Assembly (NCBI GenBank): GCA_964389925.1
Contig: CAYMGE010000017.1
Location: 16,897-80,896 of the forward strand
Reading direction: 5' to 3'
From: CALECP01 sp964389925
Lineage (GTDB): Bacteria; Chloroflexota; Anaerolineae; Promineifilales; Promineifilaceae
DNA: 64,000 bases
The notes under the pieces are model-generated. The model had not been told where the DNA came from, made no database searches, and saw only the letters and a program-made list of their open reading frames with translations. Below, piece after piece: positions 39,344 to 46,611 of the stretch; positions within the stretch are counted from its first letter, which is position 1; every line of letters starts with the position of its first letter. The position numbers were made by a program, and so were the translations under genes.

Positions 39344-41230
39344 CTATGCTTCACTAAACTCACCATCAACAACGTCTTCACCACTGTCTGGCGCGTCATT
39401 CCCTGCGGTTGGTTGCTCACCATTTGGCTGCTGATACATCGCTGCACCTGCTTGTTGGATGACCGCTTGCAACTTTTCGACTGCGGCTTTCATCTGCTCT
39501 CCGTCACCGCCGTCCAACGTTGAGCGCACGTTGTCAATTTCGCTCTGTATTTGGGCTTTCAGACCTTCATCGACCGTCTGGCCATTATCTTGCAAGAATT
39601 TTTCTGCGCTATAGATGGAGGTGTCCGCCATGTTACGCGCTTCGACAGCCGCTTTACGGGCTTCATCGGCCGATGCGTTGCGCTCTGCCTCCTCGACCAT
39701 GCGATCAATCTCGCTATCACTCAGGCCACTCGACGGGATGATTTGCATCGCCTGCTCACGGCCTGTTGCTTTATCTTTTGCGCTGACGTTCAACATGCCG
39801 TTTGCATCAATGTCAAAAGTCACTTCAATTTGTGGGACACCACGTGGAGCAGATGGAATACCATCAAGCACAAATTTGCCGAGACTTTTGTTATCCATCG
39901 CCATCGGCCGCTCACCCTGCACAATGTGAATTTCGACCTGCGTTTGCTGGTCAGAGGCGGTTGAGAAGACTTGGCTTTTGCGTGTCGGGATGGTTGTGTT
40001 GCGCTCAATCAACGGCGTAGAAACCGCACCGAGCGTTTCGATTCCCAATGTCAACGGGGTCACATCGAGGAGCAACACGTCCTTGACATCACCACCGAGA
40101 ACACCAGCCTGAATCGCCGCACCAATAGCCACAACTTCATCAGGGTTCACACCTTTGTGCGGCTCCCGGCCAAAGAATTTTTTGACCGCTTCCTGAATGG
40201 CGGGCATCCGTGTCATGCCGCCAACGAGAACAACCTGTGAGATTTCCCCTTTGGAGACATCTGCATCTTTTAATGCTTTACGACATGGCTCAATCGTGCG
40301 TTGAACGAGACGCTCAACCATCTGCTCTAGTTTTGAGCGCGAGAGTGTATAGTTGAGATGCTTCGGCCCGGATGAATCGGCCGTAATAAATGGCAAATTC
40401 AGCTCCGTTTGCATCGTGGTTGAGAGTTCAATTTTGGCTTTTTCGGCCGATTCGCGCAGACGTTGCAACGCTTGGCGATCTTGCCGTAAATCAATACCAT
40501 GCTCTCTTTGGAACTGATCAGCCGCCCAATCAATAATCACGCGGTCAAAGTCATCACCACCCAAAAAGGTATCACCATTGGTTGCCTTGACTTCAAAAAC
40601 ACCATCGCCTACCTCAAGAATTGAGATGTCAAACGTGCCACCACCCAAATCGTAGACGGCGATAATTTCATCATCTTCTTTGCCGATTCCGTAGGCGAGT
40701 GATGCAGCAGTCGGCTCGTTGATGATACGCAACACCTCCAAACCAGCAATTTTGCCTGCGTCCTTCGTCGCCTGCCGCTGATTATCGTTGAAATAGGCTG
40801 GTACAGTGATGACGGCTTGAGTGACGGGTTGCCCTAGATAGGCTTCCGCATCCTGCTTGATCTTCTGCAAGATCATCGCTGACATCTCCGGTGGTGAGTA
40901 TTCGCGGTCATTCATCCGCACGCGCACGTCGCCATTAGGGGCTTTTTTGACGTGGTAGGGGACATACTCGATGGCGCGTTGCACTTCGGCCGAGTCAAAT
41001 TTTTGACCCATAAACCGCTTCACCGAAAAAATAGTGTTCTCTGGATTAACAACTGCCTGACGCTTGGCGACCAGCCCAACAAGGCGTTCTTCATTCTTCG
41101 GGTTGACCGCCACAATCGACGGAAAGGTGCGTCCACCCATATCATTCGTAATGACGGTTGGTTCGCCGCCTTCCATCACCGCCGCTGCGGAGTTGGTTGT
41201 TCCTAAGTCAATACCGATAATTCTGCTCAT
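39344..41230 (-). CDS. dnaK: Chaperone protein DnaK (Hsp70)
   Basis: A 628-residue Hsp70. The ATPase domain opens with IIGIDLGTTNSAAAVMEGGEPTVITNDMGGRTFPS and has VPAYFNDNQRQATKDAG, IAVYDLGGGTFDISILEVG and VVLVGGMTRMPAIQEAV. The substrate-binding domain has LLLDVTPLTLGIETLG. The C-terminal lid ends in a Gln/Asn-rich and acidic tail (DSGEDVVDGEFSEA). The ATP-site residues are intact. Heat-shock control is through HrcA at the CIRCE site upstream of hrcA. Short gaps on both sides hold heptad-repeat hairpins. Confidence 0.98.
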   Translation of the reverse strand: MSRIIGIDLGTTNSAAAVMEGGEPTVITNDMGGRTFPSIVAVNPKNEERLVGLVAKRQAVVNPENTIFSVKRFMGQKFDSAEVQRAIEYVPYHVKKAPNGDVRVRMNDREYSPPEMSAMILQKIKQDAEAYLGQPVTQAVITVPAYFNDNQRQATKDAGKIAGLEVLRIINEPTAASLAYGIGKEDDEIIAVYDLGGGTFDISILEVGDGVFEVKATNGDTFLGGDDFDRVIIDWAADQFQREHGIDLRQDRQALQRLRESAEKAKIELSTTMQTELNLPFITADSSGPKHLNYTLSRSKLEQMVERLVQRTIEPCRKALKDADVSKGEISQVVLVGGMTRMPAIQEAVKKFFGREPHKGVNPDEVVAIGAAIQAGVLGGDVKDVLLLDVTPLTLGIETLGAVSTPLIERNTTIPTRKSQVFSTASDQQTQVEIHIVQGERPMAMDNKSLGKFVLDGIPSAPRGVPQIEVTFDIDANGMLNVSAKDKATGREQAMQIIPSSGLSDSEIDRMVEEAERNASADEARKAAVEARNMADTSIYSAEKFLQDNGQTVDEGLKAQIQSEIDNVRSTLDGGDGEQMKAAVEKLQAVIQQAGAAMYQQPNGEQPTAGNDAPDSGEDVVDGEFSEA

Positions 41231-41273
41231 AGTTAGTGGTTAGTGGTTAGTGGCTTCTAGTCACTAATCACTT
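41231..41273. repeat. Heptad-unit inverted repeat, grpE/dnaK junction
   Basis: Three left units of the GGTTAGT type face AGTCACT and AATCACT on the right around a central loop unit. The array begins at the first base upstream of the dnaK ATG, so the dnaK ribosome binding site must lie in or be replaced by the repeat. Confidence 0.75.
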
Positions 41274-41282
41274 CTTCTATTA

Positions 41283-41831
41283 TTATGCTGCAACGACAAC
41301 AACTGACGGGCGCACAACGCGCTCACCAATTTTGTAGCCAGCCTGAAATTCTTTAATAATGGTGTCCGATTTGTGATCGGCCGATTCTTCCTGCATGATC
41401 GCGTTGTGTAGATTCGGGTCAAACGGTTGTCCAACCGCTTCAATACGCTCGATTCCAATCCCTTCCAAAATCGTGTTTAGCTTACGTGGAATTAGCTCCA
41501 AACCGCCGTACCAATCGCTCGACGCAATCTCATCTGGTACGTTTTGGAACGCCAAGTCAAAATCGTCGATAACGGGCAGTAACTTGCCCGCCATCTCAAC
41601 TAGCGCATTCATGCGTGAGTCAAGCCGCTGTTTGTCAAACCGCTTACGCGCATTGGCAAATTCCGCCCGCGCCCGTTGCCAGCCTTCCAGATTCTCTTGC
41701 GCTTTCTTTTCGGCCGCTACCAACTGTTCTGCAAGCGTCGGTTCGGTCTCCTCAACTGAATCGGTCGTTGCTGCTTCTACAGCCTCTAATTGTTCTTCAT
41801 TCTTAATCGTTTCGTCAGACACGTTTCGCAA
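41283..41831 (-). CDS. grpE: Nucleotide exchange factor GrpE
   Basis: GrpE releases ADP from DnaK. The 182-residue protein has an acidic N-terminal extension, a long coiled coil (EQLVAAEKKAQENLEGWQRARAEFANARKRFDKQR) and the beta domain with LELIPRKLNTILEGIGIERIEAVGQPFDPNLHNAIMQEES and the terminal GYKIGERVVRPSVVVVA, all typical. It is the second gene of the heat-shock operon. Confidence 0.96.
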   Translation of the reverse strand: MRNVSDETIKNEEQLEAVEAATTDSVEETEPTLAEQLVAAEKKAQENLEGWQRARAEFANARKRFDKQRLDSRMNALVEMAGKLLPVIDDFDLAFQNVPDEIASSDWYGGLELIPRKLNTILEGIGIERIEAVGQPFDPNLHNAIMQEESADHKSDTIIKEFQAGYKIGERVVRPSVVVVAA

Positions 41832-41844
41832 CCTCGTGTTTCAA

Positions 41845-41893
41845 AAACAGTAAACAGTTGACAGTAAAATTCACTGTCTAATGTTTCTCTGTA
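41845..41893. repeat. Heptad-unit inverted repeat, hrcA/grpE junction
   Basis: AAACAGT occurs twice, then TGACAGT, a loop unit, and ACTGTCT, AATGTTT and CTCTGTA in the other orientation. It encodes the last five residues and the stop of HrcA. Confidence 0.75.
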
Positions 41894-42924
41894 TAGTATT
41901 CTTGTACAAATCCACTCATGATGTCGGCGACGTAGCGGACGGCCGAGATGTTGCGACCATAGGGCATTCTCATCGACCCTACAACGGCAACTTCACCCGT
42001 CAAATCATCACCTACCCCATAGCGGGACATAATCATTGTGCAGTGCTTTAGCTCTTCCCAACGACCTTCGCCGCCGATAATCACCTGCACCCCATTTGCA
42101 TCCTCACCCAGCGCATCGCTGAGAACGTCCGTTAGCAAACTCTGCTCTTCCAAGACGCGCACCGCTTGGCGCGTGCCATCGTCATCTAAAATGTTGCCGA
42201 TCCCATCGCGGTAAATATCGCTTATGGCGCGTGCATCGGCGCGGCGCATAATGTCCGTGACTAAGCGCACGATGTCCTGCTCTAATTCATCTAGTCCGCT
42301 AGATGTACTCTCTATCTCGTCTAAATTACGCCCCTCAAAGCGACCATTGATCGTTGAGGCAGCGACGCTCAAACGTGGTTGGGGCAAGGGGGTTGCCAAT
42401 GTCAACATCTGCTGTGACACGTTTCCGCCGTATAGCACCAAGATCATCAGCACGAGTCGATCTCGCGTTGAAATCAACTCGACGTGCTTAAAGCGGCTAA
42501 ACCGCGCACGCGGAGCCGTTACAAAGCTAGCACCTTGAGATGTATGCGCCAAAACGGCCGCTGCTAGCTTCATCCACTGCTCCATTTCAATGCGTGCCTG
42601 ATGAAATTGGTGTCGAATCGTCTGTCGTTCCAGTGAAGGCAGCTCAAATTCGCTGACGAGCCGTTGCACAAAGTAGCGATACCCCATCTCGGTCGGAATG
42701 CGCCCGCTAGATGTATGTGGCTGGGCAACGTATCCCGCATCGGTCAGACGCGATAGTTCATTGCGAACAGTGGCAGAGCTGACCGAAAGCCGATATTGTC
42801 TGACCAACGTCTTGGAGCCAATTGGTGTACCGCCTTCAATATAGTTGCGAACGACCAGCCCTAAAATGTGTTTTTGTCTATCGGATAACCTGCTCATGAC
42901 GCTCAAAAATGCCAACAGTTGCAT
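41878..42924 (-). CDS. hrcA: Heat-inducible transcription repressor HrcA
   Basis: HrcA binds CIRCE and represses the heat-shock operon; GroEL modulates it. The 348-residue protein has the N-terminal winged helix (LSDRQKHILGLVVRNYIEGGTPIGSKTLVRQYRLSVSSATVRNELSRLTDAGYVAQPHTSSGRIPTEMGYRYFV), which is diagnostic, and a C-terminal regulatory domain ending in AVVGSMRMPYGRNISAVRYVADIM. The start is either 42924 or the ATG at 42897 (MSRLSDRQ), which fits family N-termini better. Its operator lies at 42962-42988, so the gene is autoregulated. Confidence 0.96.
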   Translation of the reverse strand: MQLLAFLSVMSRLSDRQKHILGLVVRNYIEGGTPIGSKTLVRQYRLSVSSATVRNELSRLTDAGYVAQPHTSSGRIPTEMGYRYFVQRLVSEFELPSLERQTIRHQFHQARIEMEQWMKLAAAVLAHTSQGASFVTAPRARFSRFKHVELISTRDRLVLMILVLYGGNVSQQMLTLATPLPQPRLSVAASTINGRFEGRNLDEIESTSSGLDELEQDIVRLVTDIMRRADARAISDIYRDGIGNILDDDGTRQAVRVLEEQSLLTDVLSDALGEDANGVQVIIGGEGRWEELKHCTMIMSRYGVGDDLTGEVAVVGSMRMPYGRNISAVRYVADIMSGFVQEYYTEKH

Positions 42925-42961
42925 CTTCGCAAACTCTTGGCTTCGTTAATCTCCACTTGTG

Positions 42962-42988
42962 CTAGCACTCATGCACAAAGAGTGCTAA
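42962..42988. promoter_or_regulatory. CIRCE operator
   Basis: CTAGCACTC, nine bases, GAGTGCTAA. This matches the CIRCE consensus with one mismatch at the outermost base of one arm. It lies just downstream of the predicted -10 box of the hrcA promoter and controls the whole hrcA-grpE-dnaK-dnaJ-prmA operon. Confidence 0.95.
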
Positions 42989-43003
42989 CCACCCTCTTCG
43001 TTT

Positions 43004-43032
43004 ATGGTATCAAAGGGAATCAGTCACGTCAA
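43004..43032 (-). promoter_or_regulatory. Promoter of the heat-shock operon
   Basis: On the minus strand, TTGACG (43027-43032), 17 bases, TACCAT (43004-43009). The start point should fall near 42997, immediately before CIRCE, the usual arrangement. The remaining gap to the sulfotransferase at 43201 shows no other element. Confidence 0.6.
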
Positions 43033-43200
43033 ATAAGAACCATGTAGGGGCAACCTCAACCATCGTAACCTTAACCGAATCTTCTTACTCCCGCCTGACA
43101 TATTCGCCATCAAATCAGGCACCAGCTCATATTTGCTTTACAATATGGCACGGTTGCGAAATAATGGAGAGTGGCAAAGATGACCGGGATATGGTGAGTA

Positions 43201-44079
43201 ATGAGACAACCTGATTTTATGATTATCGGCGCGATGAAAAGCGCGACGAGTACGCTACATGAGCAGTTGGCGCGGCAAGATGGCTTTTTTATGTGTACGC
43301 CGAAAGAGCCGTATTTTTTTAGCGATGACCCTGTTTATGCAAAAGGGATTGAATGGTATGTAAACTTGTTTGCAGACGCGCAGTCAAGCGATATTTGCGG
43401 TGAATCGACGACTCACTACGCGAAGCTACCGACCTACCCAAAGACGATTGCGCGAATTGCGAAGCATGTGCCAGACGCGAAGTTTGTTTACGTGATGCGT
43501 CATCCGATTGACAGGCTGGTGTCGCAATATATTCATCAGTGGACAGAGCGGGAAATTGATCGGCCGATAGACGAAGCCATTCACGCCCACCCTGAACTAA
43601 TCGCCTATTCAAAGTACACGATGCAACTACAACCCTATTTTGCCCAGTTCGGACAGGCGCGTGTTCTTCCCGTCTTCTTCGACCATCTGCATACCCATCC
43701 ACAAATTGCACTCGAACGCATTTGTCGCTTTTTGGGCTATGATGGAAAGCCCGTTTGGGACAATAGCGATCAGCAGCGCAACGTCAGCAGCGAGCGTATG
43801 CGCGTCAATCCGCTGCGCGATGCCATTGTCAATGCGCCCATTCTCAGCACGATTCGCACGCGATTGATTCCACCGAGCTTCCGTGAGCGCGTTAAGGCAT
43901 TGTGGCGGATGGAAAAACGGCCTGAACTTTCGGCCGACTCCATCTTACAACTCGAACAAATTTTTGATGCAGATTTAGCTATCTTGGGCAACTGGCTTGG
44001 CGTAGAATTAACCTGCAAGAATTTTAGGTCTGTAACACGTGATCGTGTGTGGGAATGGGAAAAAGAACGTGAGCAGTAA
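43201..44079 (+). CDS. Sulfotransferase
   Basis: A 292-residue PAPS-dependent sulfotransferase. The 5'-phosphosulfate loop is PDFMIIGAMKSATSTLHEQL at the N-terminus, where GAMKSATSTL is the P-loop-like motif. The 3'-phosphate-binding region is FVYVMRHPIDRLVSQYIHQW. Proteins of this NodH/heparan-like group sulfate carbohydrates or lipids. It precedes two glycosyltransferases on the same strand (gap 24 bases), which suggests a sulfated glycolipid or polysaccharide product. No PAPS synthesis genes are in the window. Confidence 0.88.
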   Translation: MRQPDFMIIGAMKSATSTLHEQLARQDGFFMCTPKEPYFFSDDPVYAKGIEWYVNLFADAQSSDICGESTTHYAKLPTYPKTIARIAKHVPDAKFVYVMRHPIDRLVSQYIHQWTEREIDRPIDEAIHAHPELIAYSKYTMQLQPYFAQFGQARVLPVFFDHLHTHPQIALERICRFLGYDGKPVWDNSDQQRNVSSERMRVNPLRDAIVNAPILSTIRTRLIPPSFRERVKALWRMEKRPELSADSILQLEQIFDADLAILGNWLGVELTCKNFRSVTRDRVWEWEKEREQ

Positions 44080-44103
44080 GCAAACTGTTCGCTAAAGTCA
44101 CTG

Positions 44104-45087
44104 ATGAGCATAGAACAAACAGGGGTCGTTATCATCGGCCGCAACGAAGGCGAGCGTCTACGGGCGTGTATTCAATCTGTGCTGCCACAAGCGGCGCGGG
44201 TCGTGTATGTTGACTCTGGCTCGGCCGATCAAAGCGTTACGCTCGCACAATCGCTGGGGTGCGACGTTATTGAGCTGACGGCTGATCACCCGTTCACTGC
44301 GGCACGCGGCCGAAATGCCGGCTACTGTCACCTTCTCGCCAACTACAATTTACAATTTATCCAATTTATTGACGGTGATTGCACTTTAGATGAGTCGTGG
44401 ATGATGCACGCATTGGCGAAAATGGCGGAGGATGAGAAAATAGCGGTCGTCTGTGGCAGAAGACGTGAACGTTTTCCCGAAGCGACTATTTATAATTTGC
44501 AGTGCGACATGGAGTGGAATACACCTATTGGACGTGCCGACGCTTGTGGCGGCGATGCGCTGATGCGGGTTGCCGCGCTACGCGAGGTCAACGGCTTTGA
44601 TGAATCATTTGCGGCCGGCGAAGAGCCTGAGATGTGCTTTCGGATGCGCGGCTACGGCTGGCAAGTTTGGCGCATTGATGCAGAGATGACGCGCCACGAC
44701 GCCGCAATGACGCGCTTCTCGCAGTGGTGGACGCGCAACGTGCGGGCTGGCAGTGCCTATGCCCAAAGTGCCTACACGCACGGCGATGCGAAGTACAACG
44801 TGCGCCAGTCATTCAGCATTTGGCTATGGGCTGCAATTGTGCCATTTATTGCCATCGTTGGCATTCCATTCACAGCGGGATTGAGTTTGAGTTTACTACT
44901 GCTCTACGTTGTTTTGGCATGGCGTATCTATCGCTGGCGGCGCGGTATTGGCGACCCGATGCGTCATTCTGTCATCTATGCCATTTTTACCGTGATTGGC
45001 AAATGGGCAAACCTTGTTGGACAACTGCGCTTTTGGCGCACGCGGGAAAGCAAGCTGATCGAATATAAAAATGCGGAGGTTGTGTGA
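44104..45087 (+). CDS. GT2-type glycosyltransferase with C-terminal membrane segments
   Basis: A 327-residue protein. The GT-A domain carries VVIIGRNEGERLRACIQSVLP, RVVYVDSGSADQSVTLAQSLG, the metal-binding IQFIDGDCTLDESW, and CGGDALMRVAALREVNGFDESFAAGEEPEMCFRMRGYGW. Two hydrophobic segments near residues 240-285 anchor it to the membrane. It overlaps the next GT4 gene by four bases (GTGA), so the two enzymes are translated together. Confidence 0.86.
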   Translation: MSIEQTGVVIIGRNEGERLRACIQSVLPQAARVVYVDSGSADQSVTLAQSLGCDVIELTADHPFTAARGRNAGYCHLLANYNLQFIQFIDGDCTLDESWMMHALAKMAEDEKIAVVCGRRRERFPEATIYNLQCDMEWNTPIGRADACGGDALMRVAALREVNGFDESFAAGEEPEMCFRMRGYGWQVWRIDAEMTRHDAAMTRFSQWWTRNVRAGSAYAQSAYTHGDAKYNVRQSFSIWLWAAIVPFIAIVGIPFTAGLSLSLLLLYVVLAWRIYRWRRGIGDPMRHSVIYAIFTVIGKWANLVGQLRFWRTRESKLIEYKNAEVV

Positions 45088-46370
45088 CTAGCTGGACAAT
45101 TGAGGATACCCAAAGGATGCCAAGAACAAAGACGGCCGAAGTAACCAAGCCGACGATTGCGTATGTGACGCAATTTTTTCCCTATCTGACTGAAACGTTT
45201 GTCTATCGAGAGGTGTTGGCACTGCGAGAGCATGGCTTCAATGTCGTCACGCTGGCAAATCGCACGCCAGATGAGAAACATCTATCGGCCGAATCCCGCC
45301 CCCTGATGGCCTCCACAAGCTATGTTTTCCCGCTCAAATGGGTTCCCTTCCTCTTTGCCCACCTCTATTTCATCCTGCGCCACCCAATTCGCTATCTCAG
45401 CACGCTCTCAAAGATGATGACACGGCGTGGTGAAAGCTGGGATAATCGCAAGCGTACATTTGGGCATTTCATGGGCGGTGTTTACCTCGCACGTGAGGCA
45501 CAAAAGCAGGGAGTCTCGCACATCCATGCCCATTTTTCTGTCAACGCTGCAACGATTGGACTGGCGATCTCGCGGCTGTTGGGCATTGGGTATAGCTTCA
45601 CCGTTCACAACAACATTTTCACGGATCGGTTGATTTTGCGAGAGAAGTTGGAAGCTGCCGATTTCATCATCTCTATCTCCGAATACAGCCGTGACTTCCT
45701 ACTCCAATTTGCGCCTGACCTCCCCAACCTGCGTGAAAAATTCCGCATCGTTCACTGTGGCATCTCGCCCAAAACGTTTGTGCCGAATCGACCTGTGACG
45801 ACCGAAAAAACGCCGCACATCGTCTACCTTTCCAGTCTCGCCGAACGCAAGGGAATGCCTGTGCTGGTCGAGGCATGTCATATTTTGCGCGGGCGCGGCC
45901 GAGAGTTTCGCTGCACCATCGCTGGTGGAGGAGAACAATGGTTTCTCCTGCAAGACATGATTGCCAAATATCAGTTACAGGATGTCGTCAGCACACCCGG
46001 CCGCTATCTGCAAGAACAAATCCGCGACTATCTCAACAGTGCCGATGTGTTTGTGCTTCCCTGTGTCACAGCCAGCAATGGCGACATCGACGGCATTCCC
46101 GTCGCCCTGATGGAGGCAATGGCGATGCAGGTTCCCGTCGTGTCAACCACAGTCAGCGGTGTTCCCGAACTCATCGAGGATGGCGTGAGCGGTTTGCTCG
46201 TCTCAGAACGCGATTCTGAACAACTCGCCAATGCCATTGAGCGCATCTTGGATGACCCCGATTTTGCCACTCAGTTAGGCAAGAATGGACGCGCAAAAGT
46301 GTCACAAGCATTCAACCTCGATCTAATTTCCCATCAGCTTGTCGAGCTATTTGATTCATTTCTACGCTAG
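45084..46370 (+). CDS. GT4-type glycosyltransferase
   Basis: A 428-residue GT-B enzyme. The N-terminal domain has TIAYVTQFFPYLTETFVYREVLALREHGFNV and HIHAHFSVNAATIGLAISRLLGIGYSFTVHNNIF. The C-terminal domain has VYLSSLAERKGMPVLVEACHIL and the donor site LPCVTASNGDIDGIPVALMEAMAMQVPVVSTTVSGVPELIEDGVSG, typical of colanic-acid-type GT4 enzymes. A GTG start overlaps the upstream stop; ATG 45117 (MPRTKTAE) is an alternative. Together with the sulfotransferase and GT2 it makes a three-gene glycan module. Confidence 0.88.
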   Translation: MTSWTIEDTQRMPRTKTAEVTKPTIAYVTQFFPYLTETFVYREVLALREHGFNVVTLANRTPDEKHLSAESRPLMASTSYVFPLKWVPFLFAHLYFILRHPIRYLSTLSKMMTRRGESWDNRKRTFGHFMGGVYLAREAQKQGVSHIHAHFSVNAATIGLAISRLLGIGYSFTVHNNIFTDRLILREKLEAADFIISISEYSRDFLLQFAPDLPNLREKFRIVHCGISPKTFVPNRPVTTEKTPHIVYLSSLAERKGMPVLVEACHILRGRGREFRCTIAGGGEQWFLLQDMIAKYQLQDVVSTPGRYLQEQIRDYLNSADVFVLPCVTASNGDIDGIPVALMEAMAMQVPVVSTTVSGVPELIEDGVSGLLVSERDSEQLANAIERILDDPDFATQLGKNGRAKVSQAFNLDLISHQLVELFDSFLR

Positions 46371-46441
46371 AGAGCTTCCCCCGTAAATGTTTTGGATAAT
46401 TTGCACAATCTGAACGCACGTAGAATTGTTACCTAGATCAT

Positions 46442-46470
46442 TTGCCACGCTTGATGCACCTCGTTAGAAT
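46442..46470 (+). promoter_or_regulatory. Promoter of glnN
   Basis: TTGCCA, 17 bases, TAGAAT. The predicted start is near 46477, which leaves a leader of about 135 bases containing the attenuator. Confidence 0.6.
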
Positions 46471-46504
46471 TGGGGGCATATAAAGAAAATATCTTGAAGC
46501 CAAG

Positions 46505-46551
46505 ACGCTTCCCGCCAACGCTTTTTTTTGTGTTGGTGTGGAAGCGTTTTT
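46505..46551 (+). terminator. Intrinsic terminator (attenuator) in the glnN leader
   Basis: The stem combines ACGCTTCC with GGAAGCGT and, past one bulged T, nine more pairs (CGCCAACGC with GTGTTGGTG, two of them G-U). It has a loop of eight T and a trailing T-run. It sits between promoter and gene and contains the upstream in-frame ATG at 46528, which therefore cannot be the working start. Confidence 0.8.
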
Positions 46552-46611
46552 CGTTGTCAAGAGCATAACAACTCTGTGGGAAAGCTCACCCCGCAAATTA
46601 GGAGAATTATC

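Noticed and set aside
46528..46611. An upstream ATG for glutamine synthetase
   Set aside because: It lies inside the terminator hairpin and lacks a ribosome binding site, whereas TTAGGAG precedes the ATG at 46612.
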